NCBI GenBank assembly: GCA_021234155.1 | Contig: JAJEKV010000033.1 | Span: 1,577,745 to 1,641,744 of the forward strand | Direction of reading: 5' to 3' | Length of the DNA stretch: 64,000 nucleotides | Source of the DNA: Isoetes taiwanensis | Taxonomy: Eukaryota > Streptophyta > Lycopodiopsida > Isoetales > Isoetaceae | Shown: piece by piece, positions 12,700-22,446 of the stretch | Layout of the letters: the number at the start of each line of letters is the position of its first letter | Numbering within the stretch: the stretch's first letter is position 1 | Translations under genes and position numbers: made by a program | The notes under the pieces: generated by a model | What the model was told of the DNA's origin: nothing | Databases searched by the model: none | What the model saw: only the letters and a program-made list of their open reading frames with translations

Positions 12700-13930
12700 A
12701 TGTGGGTGTTGCTTTGATATGGTGCCCGTAAAGTGAAAACATATACAAACTTCCAAAGGATGTTCATGATCATCTTTTAGATCGAGTTTTGGAGCACAAG
12801 AGTAGTCTTTATCTGAGATAGCTTAGTAGATGAGGATGAGCACATCAGAGAGCTCTTCAATGAGAAATGGAACCAAATGAATTCTTTACTAGCATACAAG
12901 CATTGCTAGTGCTAACCAAACTGTATTCAATTGTAACATTCATATTCAAGTAATAAAGAAAAGTTTCATTCTTTTTTGCTACGGCGTAATCTAGTTTGAA
13001 TAGTAAGAACTAGTTGCGAGGTTTATTTTGAAATGTAAGATTTGGTTGCGAGATCTGGTAATCCCTCAATTGAGTTGGTGCGGGACCTCCAGGTTGCACA
13101 TGGCAACCAATCTATACCTTGATCTTGCAAGAATGAAGCTCGTTATACGGTTTAATTGGTTTCCCAATTCGAAAAAGGCGTGTACTTCAAATGCCAAATG
13201 CTAGCGAGGTCTTAATGTATTTCGTGTTGAATCCGGCTGGTTTATATGCTTGAGAGATGTACTTAAGTAGATATAAAACTTTCTCTCAAGTCGGATGCAC
13301 TTAGCTATTTCAAAAGATCGTCATTGACCAGGTCAAAAATTGGTCAATGACGAGGCGATGAGCTAAGATTTTACCTTGAGTGTTCAAATTTTCTTTAGTG
13401 GTATAATCACTTGGAATGGTCTCGATGATCTTTAAGATTGTGTGCAAGCCATAAACTATGGGAAAGGGCAAATAGAATTTGAGTTTGTATACATGTGGTA
13501 TTGCGGAATATCAATTGAATTGTGTGAATATCATTTGAATTGTTTTAATTCTTCTCGTGGTATTGCGTAATATCGTTTGAATTGTAAGAATTGGTTACGG
13601 TACAAAACACTTTGCATAAACAAGAGAACTGAACCAATGAAGAAAAAAAATATACAAAAATTTTAAAGAAGCACAAAGTTCATATATTCAAGTGGTTACG
13701 GACATGGTCACATTCAAAAAAATTGCGGGACTGTCACATATTCAACATGCGGTTACATATTCAATAGAGACACTGCATATATTCACAAAATGCAGATCAT
13801 ACTCAAAATTTACGTGAGCAGTTAACATTGAGATTGTTTCAAAACCAAACTTCAACTTGAACACGCAAAGCTAGCAATCGCTTATCCAAACTTCCTTATA
13901 AACTTCTCTGCCAAGAGTGAGGTCTTCCTC
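12700..13930. other. Intergenic part between the two convergent transposon genes
   Basis: AT-rich sequence with the short recurring phrase GTATTGCGGAATATC/GTATTGCGTAATATC near 13498 and 13560. An inverted CATTGACCAGGTCAAAAATTG..GTCAATG motif is at 13322-13350. No coding sequence is seen. This is where both genes should terminate. Confidence 0.4.
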
Positions 13931-13931
13931 A

Positions 13932-15500
13932 TCAGTTGGATATCGTGAATGGTGACTTTGAAGGAGTAGGCTCTTCATGTGTTGGAGCTGTAATGGAGGC
14001 TTGAGGTGTAGCAGGGGAGAAGCATGTGTAACGGAGAAGCAAGTGGAGTTGTTGGGATCTCACGTTCGGGACTAGTTCTGATCTTAGGACTTGACTGACT
14101 TCGATCTTGCTTTCTTGTTCTTTGCTCCTAAGAATCTTCTTCTTGCCTTTCCTCTTAGCAACAAAATCTTTGGAAATAGGCTTGTCATACTCGGTTACCT
14201 TGAAAGTTAGAATCCTCACCCATGTCTTTACCTTTTCCTTTCACCTTTGTGACCTTTGTCACCTTCACATCTTCATCTTAAGACTCTTCATACTCTCGGT
14301 TACTTCATCTTCATCTGCTTTAAAGTAACCAAGTTCTTGCTCAAGCTTGTCGGGCACTTCTACCCCACAACCCGCCTGGCGTACAATGCATAGTATCCAA
14401 GGGGTAAGAACCAAAGCAAACAAACATGAAATTTATGATCACATGATAACTTGATAAGAAAAGCAGAATCGAGCTAAAACTCAAACCACAACCTTCACAT
14501 CTTTGACAAAAATTGATCTCGAGGCGGATCATAAACACCCATGTGAACTTTGAGTTCCTTCTTACCTTTTATTGAAATCAGATAGCAGATATGTGTTTGG
14601 ACTTTGCATTCCAAAACTCCATCCTATGGCCATATGCTTCAATATTCACTTCCAAGGATTTGATTTCTTCCTTCAACTTTTCTGCATCAGAAACATTAGC
14701 ACTCCCAATAGTTTCAGAAAGTAAAGCCATTAAACTTGCTTCATCTTTCTTCAAGTATGCAACCAAAGCTTGGTTGTTAGGCAAATCTGCACTGTAAAGT
14801 TTGATAGATTCTCTCTTCTCTGAAATTTGCTTGTACAATAAAGTGCAAGTAGCTTCAGCACTTTGCACTGCACCTACCTTCTTCAACAAAGCTGCCTTTT
14901 TTCCTTTAATTTCTTCTTCAGCTTTCTTTTGCATTTCTGACAAGCTTCTAATGTGATTGATAATCACATTGAGGTTAGCTTCAAAACAATTTACTTCATG
15001 ATCTTTACTCTTATGAACTTCTGAGAAAAACATGGGAGTCTCTTTGCTAAAGATGCCCAATTTACCTTGTAATTTTCGGGGTCGACCAAAGCCTTGGGGG
15101 TGTTACGCCATACAAATGCTCTTGCAAACGCAGTCCTCACTTCATTGTTGGTAGGCCATTCGGTATACTTTTGAAGGAGTTCATTGAACTTCGCTTTCAG
15201 TTCAGGCTTGATTTCCTTGATGTTGATCTTCGGGACCTCAAAGGAACTTCAAAAAGCGATAAAAATTCAGCATTTGATACTTCTTCTTTGCCTTGATTTG
15301 GCTTGGCTTTCTTCCGGGACGACTCCACTTTCCGAAACTCAAGAAATTCATCGCGTGTTCTTGCCGCGGCCAGCTGAAATATAATAAAACGGTAAAACCA
15401 CTTACATTTGAGTACTTTGCGTTATAAATTTGTCAAGCACAAACATTTTCTAAAAAAGATAAAAAAAATGCGATACCTCAAAGCGCTGGGGTGAACTCAT
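13932..15500 (-). CDS. Coiled-coil accessory protein of the TIR transposon (spliced, frameshifted)
   Basis: A second gene, convergent with the transposase. Exon 1 (15500-15477) encodes MSSPQRFE and ends at a good donor (GAG|GTATCGC). The acceptor at 15374 (ATATTTCAG|CTGGCC) opens an exon reading LAAARTRDEFLEFRKVESSR. One frame step later come INIKEIKPELKAKFNELLQ and NEVRTAFARAFVWRNTPKAL. The longest open part (15060-14578, 160 codons) is Lys/Glu-rich with heptad spacing (EMQKKAEEEIKGKKAALLKK; EKLKEEIKSLEVNIEAYGHR), so a long coiled coil is likely. The tail (14219-13932) is basic, then Ser/Thr/Pro-rich, and stops at 13934-13932. Role unknown; a DNA-binding or oligomerising partner of the transposase is inference. 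At least two frameshifts lie between the blocks. Confidence 0.6.
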
Positions 15501-15797
15501 GGTATAGTTGCAAAAAGATTTGCCGGAATTGCAAAGGAAGAAAAACAGAGTACAAATACAAAAAGCTTGGGAGATAAGTTTGTTCAAGAGCTCGAATGAT
15601 GATGACCGGTGAATTCTATGATCTTTACAAGCGAAAATTCTATGATGATGACCGCCTAATTGAAGCCGTCCGGAACCCATCATGAGCCCGTCAGAGCCCG
15701 TCGAGCCCATCATGAAGGAAATGCCACGACCCTTCATGAACCGTCCAGCCCGTAAAGCCCTTGCAAGGCATTTAGGTGCTGGTAAGGTGCTATAACT

Positions 15798-15832
15798 TCA
15801 AAAAGTTGGGTAGGTTAAGCAAAAAGCACCCT
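15798..15832 (-). repeat. Right terminal inverted repeat of TIR transposon
   Basis: Read on the minus strand it begins AGGGTGCTTTTTGCTTAACC and continues TACCCAACTTTTTG, matching the left end. The flank CAATGAGG resumes block B at 15833. Confidence 0.65.
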
Positions 15833-15991
15833 CAATGAGGATCTCGAAGCCACAAAACTACATCGAGAAGGAGAAAGACTTTGGAAGTTAAGGAGACTCT
15901 AGAAAACCACAAAGCTACACCAATAAGAAAAAATGGGCACATCCAATAGAAGAGAACCTTGGAGTCTACCCATAGGCGACAAGTGCTTATC

Positions 15992-15993
<2 letters not shown>

Positions 15994-16041
<48 letters not shown>

Positions 16042-16080
16042 AGGGGAGAGGGAGAGGGAGAGGGAGTGGGAGGGAGGAAG
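15994..16080. repeat. (GA)n tract grading into (GGGA)n
   Basis: About 40 bp of pure GA are followed by GGGAGG/GAGGGAG variants. In unit 1 this tract borders 5 kb that is absent from units 2 and 3, where the GA tract is 160-190 bp instead. On the minus strand it forms the (TC)n-type tail of the LINE 3' end at 16081-16131. Confidence 0.9.
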
Positions 16081-16100
16081 TGAAGTGAAGTGTACTATTC

Positions 16101-16131
16101 CGTCTTTGGAGACCATCAGGTCTATGAGACG
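16101..16131 (-). other. LINE 3'-end hairpin, variant type
   Basis: An inverted repeat with inner stem AGACC/GGTCT, loop ATCA (plus strand) and outer stem CGTCT/AGACG. It corresponds to the LINE-A hairpin (outer stem CGCCTC/GAGGCG), but the outer pair differs on both sides in a way that keeps pairing. A (TC)n-like tail follows on the minus strand, as in LINE-A. Confidence 0.55.
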
Positions 16132-16316
16132 TCAAGAAAAACATTTTCAAAATCAAAAACATTTTCATGCGATGAGCCCTCAAACATTAGAGGATCCTCA
16201 TCGTCATGCTCACTCTCTTCTCCATCACTAATTAAACTTGTAGATATTTTTATATTTGCCTCTCTCAGCTGTAACATATCGATCAAAAAGCTTGCAATGC
16301 GGGTTGCTGGAAGGTG
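16132..16316 (-). pseudogene. Acidic coding exon joined to a LINE tail, origin unknown
   Basis: The minus strand is open from an acceptor-like CACCTTCCAG at about 16307 through ASFLIDMLQLREANIKISTS, ISDGEESEHDDEDPLMFEG and ENVFDFENVFLDVS. It ends in a TAG that lies inside the hairpin. The acidic Glu/Asp/Ser stretch and the splice-like border suggest the last exon of a real gene. Only the last 50 bp or so resemble LINE-A. I do not recognise the protein. It could be a host-gene fragment captured with a LINE 3' end. Confidence 0.35.
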
Positions 16317-16598
16317 AAAAAATGTTACAAGATCAGTAACTTGAATGCCAAATCTTCTTCTTAAAGCTTGATACGCAGGACACTTTCACAAGGCCCCCAA
16401 AATTGAATCAGCATGATTTTATTTCAGTGATTTGTTGGCGAAAACCAAATCCACAAATCAATACATGTTAGTGGGTTCAAAAGTTTACAAACCATATCTG
16501 GTTATGTAATATGGTTCATCAACATATTTTTCTAAGGTAATAAACCAATATTGTTTTGTGAGATAGTATTGAAACACGGTAATTTCTATTAGTCTTTG

Positions 16599-17115
16599 TA
16601 ACAACTTAAAATATATGATATATACTAATATTTAATACGTCAAGTTTAGTGTTCTGATATTTGATCACATCTCTCGTCCTCAGTATATTGCCATGATAAG
16701 TTAAAGTGCATAATCATCATGATACTTTATAGTGATAAATCGTTAACAAACAATGTGGTAAATGTACTTGGTTTAAATATGCTAATATATCTTTTTCTAC
16801 CATATTTTTTTATGGTACAAAACGTGATCATTTTACCTAGCTTTGCTTATCCTTTCTAACAACTAAGAATTGTATGATATATAATAATGCTTAGTATATA
16901 GAATTTTGTAAAATGGTATTTAATCATATTTATCTTTCCGATATGTTGACTTGGTAAATTATTCGTATATTTCATAGTAATTAATCAATACACAACATGG
17001 CAAATTGATATAGTTTAAATTTGCTAATGCGATTTTTGTTTTCGATGATTTTATGTAATTAATCGATCGACTTTGCAACGTTGTAAATATAATTGCTATG
17101 ATATCTAATAGTGCA
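16599..17115. repeat. Diverged AT-rich tandem repeat, about 258-bp unit x2
   Basis: Two units begin TAACAACTTAAAATATATGA (16599) and TAACAACTAAGAATTGTATG (16857). They run in parallel to TTTAAATATGCTAATAT (16773) and TTTAAATTTGCTAATGC (17015). A partial third may precede at 16500. The repeat is strongly diverged and hence old. Confidence 0.6.
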
Positions 17116-17377
17116 GTGATTGTATGTTCGTGCGCGAGGGTTAAAAATCAAAACTCATACGAAAAAGAGGCAAGTAAACCCACAAACTCGAATTCCAAAA
17201 TAACCACTATAATAAAAAGACTTAGAAACTATACATAGGGTCCAGAGAGGAGAAAGAAACTGCAGTTGGGAGAAAGCCGTGGGATTTGAACCCACAAAAC
17301 CAAAAAAGCCTCAAGAATCAAGGAATCAAAACAAACTACAAGGTGATATATTCTCACATACCATCTGTCAGTCAGTA

Positions 17378-17491
17378 TTCAACGATTTGATGATGGAGAG
17401 TTTTTATACCTGAAATTGAACCAGTTGAGGAGTGTTCAATGATTTGATGATGGAGAATTTTTATACCTGAAATTGAACCAGTTGAGGAATG
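17378..17491. repeat. 57-bp tandem duplication
   Basis: Units at 17378-17434 and 17435-17491 share TTTTTATACCTGAAATTGAA and CCAGTTGAGGA. A third partial copy (TTTATACCTGAAATTGAATC) lies at 17600, within a wider duplication that also repeats ACATACCATCTGT at 17356 and 17546. Confidence 0.85.
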
Positions 17492-17739
17492 TATAGCAAT
17501 CCAGGACATGAAACTTCTTATTTGGTACATAGAAACACACTCTAACATACCATCTGTTGAGCCAATAAGATATCAGTATTGAAAGATCTAATGCCGAATG
17601 TTTATACCTGAAATTGAATCAGTAGACAGTGTTGAGAGTAGTGTTCTTCAAAGTGTTTGTTTCTGGACAAGTGCTATTGTCAAAGAATCATCAAGTTTGT
17701 TTGATGTTCTCTCACCTATAAGTCAGCAACGAAGAATGA

Positions 17740-18250
17740 GTTTCAATGAGCGTGCCTTGGGAACCTCAACTGGGACACCAGTGCTGACTCCATCAGATAT
17801 TGCATCAACATAAGCTTGTTTCTTATGACTGATGTTATCACTTCCGCATGGAAACTCATGCCCACAGCATCAAGAAACTGCAATTTAGAAACACAGAGCA
17901 CATTGGTCACATTAGCACTAGATTTGTTGAAAAAGAGCAACTTTCGGCCATCAAATCTACTAGACTAGAAGAAGTTTGGCCACCAGAGTTCATTCCAGAA
18001 GCAGCAACAACTTGTGCAATTCCAATATTGCCGTAATCAGCTTATGCTACGCTGCCATTCAAAATAGACAATAAGATCAAACTCAAAATTGCAGAATCCA
18101 CTAACCCAGACTGGCCTTGAGATTCCGAAGACGATTTGCGCAGGACAGGCCACCGGAAGGGTTCCCTCCATATTCTGCCATGCTGCCACCATAGACACCG
18201 TCCTCACAAGTGAATCCAATAGTTTCCCATTTGTACTGCAGATTCATACA
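17740..18250 (-). pseudogene. Exon-like minus-strand segments of an unrecognised gene
   Basis: Reading the minus strand from 18235, an acceptor-like CTGCAG precedes YKWETIGFTCEDGVYGGSMA, EYGGNPSGGLSCANRLRNLK and a donor-like CCAG. Downstream come DYGNIGIAQVVAASGMNSGG and QTSSSLVDLMAESCSFSTNL (to about 17930), then AYVDAISDGVSTGVPVEVPK (about 17815-17750). Composition and splice-like borders look like a real multi-exon protein, possibly a captured host gene. I cannot identify it, and in-frame stops occur between blocks. Confidence 0.3.
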
Positions 18251-18812
18251 TCTTAGAACCCAGGGAAGACTGGCAATGCAAAAAAAAAGTTTGGGGCCTG
18301 CCTCAAGAGTCTATTCTTGAGGGATAGGGCCTTTGCTCTTTAGCTTCAGATGCCATTTAATGAATCCCTTGCATTTTTAACAGATCAGTGAAGCGATGAA
18401 AGCAAAAGCAGAAACAAAAGGCAAGGGCCATTATACCTTGAAATGCTAGAAGAAAGAAGAAATTGTGGATGATCGCCAAGGTCTCGGAAAGCAAATCGCC
18501 ATGGTTAGACAGCTCCATTGCAAATATGGCCGAAAAAGAATGGAAACCTAGAGCGGCATGTATTTCGGCGGTATGGGACGCAATCTGAAGCTCGAATTGC
18601 AGTATCAAGCCTTTAGAATGAAAATTTCCTCTAGTTTAGAAAAGCTATTCTCTAGTCGCCATGGCTATGGCGTTGCCTGTAAAAGCGAAAACGGGTTTGA
18701 ATTTTGGAACTCGAATCATTTCGGTCTGTACATGCCAGCAGGTCCTCCGCTCCAACGCTCCAGATAATGTTGCCGTTACCTAGGCTGCATTCTACTCTTT
18801 TATTATTGCACA

Positions 18813-18831
18813 CAAAGAGCGGCGCTCTTTG
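18813..18831. repeat. Perfect 19-bp palindrome
   Basis: Arms CAAAGAGC and GCTCTTTG around GGC. No flanking element is obvious. Confidence 0.7.
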
Positions 18832-19159
18832 ATTAGTGCTCCCAGCCTTGTATTTTGTAGTAAGCCATATAAAATTGGATTTTGTATTTTGTTTTCACCA
18901 TGCCATATAAAATTGGATTTGTGAGTTGCCTCTGTCCTTTCTCTTATTGTTCGGAGGGAATTTTGGGTATATGCTGGTATATGGCCAAATTTTGATTGTA
19001 ACCGGCATAAATCTAAACCGGCAAATTTTCAAAAATACAATTTTTATTGTATTTTTATTGTATTTTTATTGCATAGCAGTGTCATGCAGAGCAGAGCAAA
19101 ATGAAAATCTGCTTCACGTCTGGCATTTGGATATGGTGTAGATAATGTCCTGGCCCAAG

Positions 19160-19270
19160 GACGTTACCTAAAAAAAAAAATTTGAGGGCCAATGAAAATG
19201 CCGAGGGCATGCACTTAGCGCACGCCCGAGGTATTTTCATTGGCCCGAATTTTTTTTTTTTGATAACGTC
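19160..19270. mobile_element. Foldback MITE-like element, 111 bp
   Basis: Nearly its whole length is an inverted repeat. The left arm GACGTTA..A-run..GGGCCAATGAAAATGCC mirrors the right arm GGTATTTTCATTGGCCC..T-run..TAACGTC, with only ACTTAGC as loop. Arms are about 50 bp with few mismatches. It is too small to encode anything and could fold into a miRNA-like hairpin if transcribed. No target duplication was recognised. Confidence 0.75.
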
Positions 19271-19322
19271 AGAGGCGGGGCGTGACGCATGCTTTAACTC
19301 CCCTGGTTCGAGGGTTTGCTCC

Positions 19323-19575
19323 ATGGCCGGATCCAGATCTTAGAAGATGGAAGCAGAGGTGCCGGATCCAGATCTTAGAAGAGGGAAGGCCGGATATTAG
19401 AAGCAGGAACCAGGGCCAGATATTGAAGAGGGAAGTCCAGGGCCGGATATTGAAGAGGGAAGGCCGGATCTTAGCACATAAGAGCTAATCTTAGAAGTAA
19501 AAGGCCGGATCTTAGAACAAAAGGGCCGGATCTTAGAACAGAAGGGTTAATCTTAGGAGCAGAGGGCTGGAAGCA
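19323..19575. repeat. Irregular minisatellite, GGCCGGATCTTAGAA core
   Basis: About ten degenerate units of 20-35 bp, each with (GG)CCGGATCTTAGAA, CCGGATATTAGAA, CCGGATATTGAAG or GCTAATCTTAGAA plus a variable GGGAA/AGCAG spacer. The array decays at 19560. Confidence 0.75.
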
Positions 19576-20339
19576 AGATTAAAGCATCGTAATAGGGGAA
19601 GACAGGGCATTTTCTGCTCTGTTTCTAGAAACTTCAGATTTCTAGCAAACTCTGGATCAGTTAGGGCCTGCCCAACAATCGTCGGAGTTCATCAGCTATG
19701 AGAGATAAACGATGTTCTTGATATTATCCTAGGATGTTATGAGGATTTCATGCTTAACACTAGGATGTTATAAGAAACAGCATAAAATGTATGCCAATGA
19801 AGCTGTTACTAGCAGATAACATCACTCTAATCAACGGCTGAGATTGGATCTCAACCTGTAAGCCTGAGAACCAGGGCGTTAAGGCAAGCTATCCTTGTCA
19901 ATTTTGTGACACTTTTCATTTTGTTGTTCTCAGTTGCGCATCATACCATTGTTATTCAAACAATAGAAAAGCACAAAGTACACTTTATCAAAGGGAAAAA
20001 GGATTGTTTTGACATCTTAGCTCAGCTTGGTACCCATGTCTCAAGGCCAAGTGCCTTAAATGGAGGAGCATGCTCTATGGATACCAAGTTATCTCGAATC
20101 CCATTTAGATGGTTTAACACCATTTGGTCGTGAACCAAATCCTCCTTTAGCTCCAATGACAACCTCAAGAGCTCATCCCACACCCAAAAACCATACCCAC
20201 ACCCAAAAACCATACCATCTTTGCAAAATTCAACATGATTTTTGAACTGAGACGAAAAGACGTGATAGTATATAAAATATGTGCTGAAAAACATATAGGA
20301 TAATGACAACTAGCATGTGAAGCATCCTAAATTATAATA

Positions 20340-20790
20340 TTGAAAATGTATACGTAAAAACCATCCTATATATGAATGATGATTTCAAGAAACCACTTTG
20401 TAAAACTTAGAATGCATTTGATTAAATATGGTATGAACTAGCAATAGTTTTGCAAAATTAATATATGCTTACAACGCATCTTCAACTGATAACGGTTATA
20501 GAAAACTATTATACGATGTAGAACTCTCGTAATTAAACATGATATGAAGTAGCAATGGTTTCTTAGCACATCTCCCAAACTAGTAATGATTTCAAAAAAC
20601 TAATGTACGATGTAGAACTCACGTAATCAAACATGATATAAACTAGCAATGGTTTTGCAAAATCTATGTCTGCTTAAAAACTATCTTACAAACTAATGAT
20701 GATTTCTAGAAACTAGTCCAAAATTTAGAATTAGTACCAAAAAAACAATATGAACTACTAGTGGTTTTGCAAAACCATGATGGACACATG
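20340..20790. repeat. Diverged tandem array, about 100-bp unit x4
   Basis: The phrase ATGAACTAGCAATAGTTTTG recurs with changes at about 20434, 20541, 20635 and 20744, each time spaced 94-109 bp. The intervening text (GATGATTTC..AAACTA..GTAGAACTC) is also alignable. A smaller doublet of CACACCCAAAAACCATAC lies just before, at about 20178-20215. Confidence 0.6.
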
Positions 20791-20849
20791 GTTTTTGTTG
20801 ACATTGTAAATTGTTGTACACAAAAATCACACATATACTAGTTCTAATA

Positions 20850-22127
20850 CTGATTTTTACTGCAAGTTCATTTTTGGGGGCCTTGTGTTTAAAATTACAT
20901 GCTCCTCGTCCTCGACCTCATTTGATCCACATGCTCGACACACCCTGTATTCATATGCAATTTTCATCATCTCTTGCCTCGCTTCCTTCAGTATTTGAAC
21001 CTGAGTTTTGTATTCCTTCAGTATTTGAACCTGAGTTTTGTATTCCTGGAGTTAGTCTGTTAGTCAAATCTTCATTTATCCACACAATGTTCCCTTTTAA
21101 CATCGATCTTTTTTCAATACAAATAACGATACTCTGTTATGGAATTTTACAACCACATGTCTCCATCTGGTTCCCTTCTTACCTACCGAAATCGTCAGCG
21201 ACCAGTTATCTTCAATTTGTAAGTGTTCACCTAGGTATTTGACAAACTTTCAGCTTGTGTTCTCTTTTCCTCTACGGTAGCCCAACAAATCGAGATTTAA
21301 TGCCTGTTTCTTTGCTCTTGTAATTCCATGAAGTCTCATGCGGCTGTTGTTTGATTTCATAAATTGATTCTTCATTCAAGTTTACATTCTTGGCTGTATT
21401 CTCATTGTTCCGCCTCACTCTCTTTGTTACATGCTTGTTGCTCCAAAGATGTCATAACCCTGCCTTAAACTCTTCATATTACGCTCGATAGTCACGCCTT
21501 ATGATTCAAATTCTCTCTTAACCTCCATTGCGACAAAGAGCCGCGATCTCGAAAGTCTTGATTGCACTACTTCATGAAGCCCGATTCTTGATTATTGTCC
21601 TCATCATGCTTGCAAAATCCGATTGTTGATGCGACATCTCATGTCCTCGTCCCATCCCAACTTCCGTGAAAGGGAATAGAGCGGCTGTTTTAGTGTTGGA
21701 TTGACCTCCAAGGTATTTTTAATTCCTGTTGCAAAACTTTAAAAACTTTTGCGTCAGTCGAAATCGACCGAGATGTCCGAATCGCACTCAACATCATCTA
21801 TTTCATCTATTATTTTAGCCTTTTTTTTATCCTTTTTTTGTCCGGACTCCTTGGCGGTTCTTCCATACCGTTTCCATGACTTGTTCCTTTTCTTGTTCTG
21901 AACTTCTGCAGTACATCACCATCTCCATCAGGTTCAACCTTTCCAGCCGACCCCTTTCCAGCTGACTCATTTTCTGCCTTGTTTTTGCCCTCTGTCGGAT
22001 TTTTCATGGGGCTCTTGCCTTCTGCAACAGCAACCGATCCTCCCCTGTAAGACCCATCCTTAAAAGCAGCTAGAATGGCCTCCTTCTTAGGTTTTACCAT
22101 TGGTTCTGCGGTTGACCGGTCTGCCAC
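20850..22127 (-). pseudogene. LINE-B: ORF1 fused to an ORF2-type zinc knuckle, unit 1
   Basis: ORF1-type RNA-binding protein of a minus-strand LINE. It starts MADRSTAEPMVKPKKEAILA (22127) and has a Lys/Glu-rich basic region. It then continues, across frame changes, through the coiled coil and RRM-like part seen better in unit 2. Only this copy goes on past the point where units 2 and 3 hit (GA)n: EYKTQVQILKEARQEMMKIA and YEYRVCRACGSNEVEDEEHV follow. The latter matches the CCHC knuckle at the end of LINE-A ORF2 (FCKVCNIREVEDELHV). ORF2 endonuclease and RT are therefore missing between the two parts, an internal deletion. A 30-bp tandem duplication (TTCAGTATTTGAACCTGAG..) lies at about 20988-21047. 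Confidence 0.55.
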
Positions 22128-22293
22128 AGATGCTATTGCAACCAGCTTACCTGATCAGAAGTCCCGACCAGGCTACAGAGGTAAATCTGGCCCTTTTAGG
22201 TTGAGTGACAAAAGCAAAAGCGCCAAAGCAACGCCCGAGATAGAAAGATTTTAACGCCACACCACTAGGCAAAGATCCAACCGGACATGTGAC

Positions 22294-22296
<3 letters not shown>

Positions 22297-22384
<88 letters not shown>
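22297..22384. repeat. (GA)n tract between LINE-B and LINE-A, unit 1
   Basis: Pure dinucleotide run. On the minus strand it is the (TC)n tail of LINE-A and at the same time borders the 5' end of LINE-B. Confidence 0.95.
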
Positions 22385-22388
<4 letters not shown>

Positions 22389-22415
22389 GAATGAAATGAA
22401 ATGTTGTATTTATTA

Positions 22416-22446
22416 CGCCTCAGAGACCACCAGGTCTATAGAGGCG
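22416..22446 (-). other. LINE-A 3' hairpin, unit 1
   Basis: CGCCTC(A)-G-AGACC-ACCA-GGTCT-A-(TA)GAGGCG (plus strand): two stems separated by a one-base mismatch. It lies over the last ORF2 codons, directly before TAATAAATAC on the element strand and about 50 nt from the (TC)n tail. This is where LINE RTs often recognise their template. Confidence 0.65.

Larger units (their letters stand above)
8804..15832. mobile_element. 7.0-kb TIR DNA transposon inserted in block B
   Basis: Units 2 and 3 give the empty site: ..AAAAACGTC runs directly into CAATGAGGATC there, whereas unit 1 has 7029 bp between these two halves. The ends are imperfect inverted repeats of about 33 bp, and no clear target duplication longer than 2-3 bp is visible. 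Inside lie a plus-strand transposase gene (from 9081) and a convergent minus-strand gene for a coiled-coil protein (from 15500), both with introns. I cannot assign a superfamily with confidence. The insertion is younger than the composite duplication or lies in only one lineage of it. Confidence 0.75.

Noticed and set aside
17277-17300. tRNA gene on the minus strand (GTGGGTTCAAATCCCAC T-arm)
   Set aside because: A good T-arm and B box are visible, but no A box, D-arm or matching acceptor 5' strand lies upstream.
19323-19575. CRISPR-like array
   Set aside because: Units and spacers are both degenerate and irregular, with no cas genes, in a plant-type sequence; it is a minisatellite.
20811-21242. 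143-codon plus-strand ORF
   Set aside because: It is antisense to the LINE-B ORF1/zinc-knuckle reading, which has recognisable motifs.
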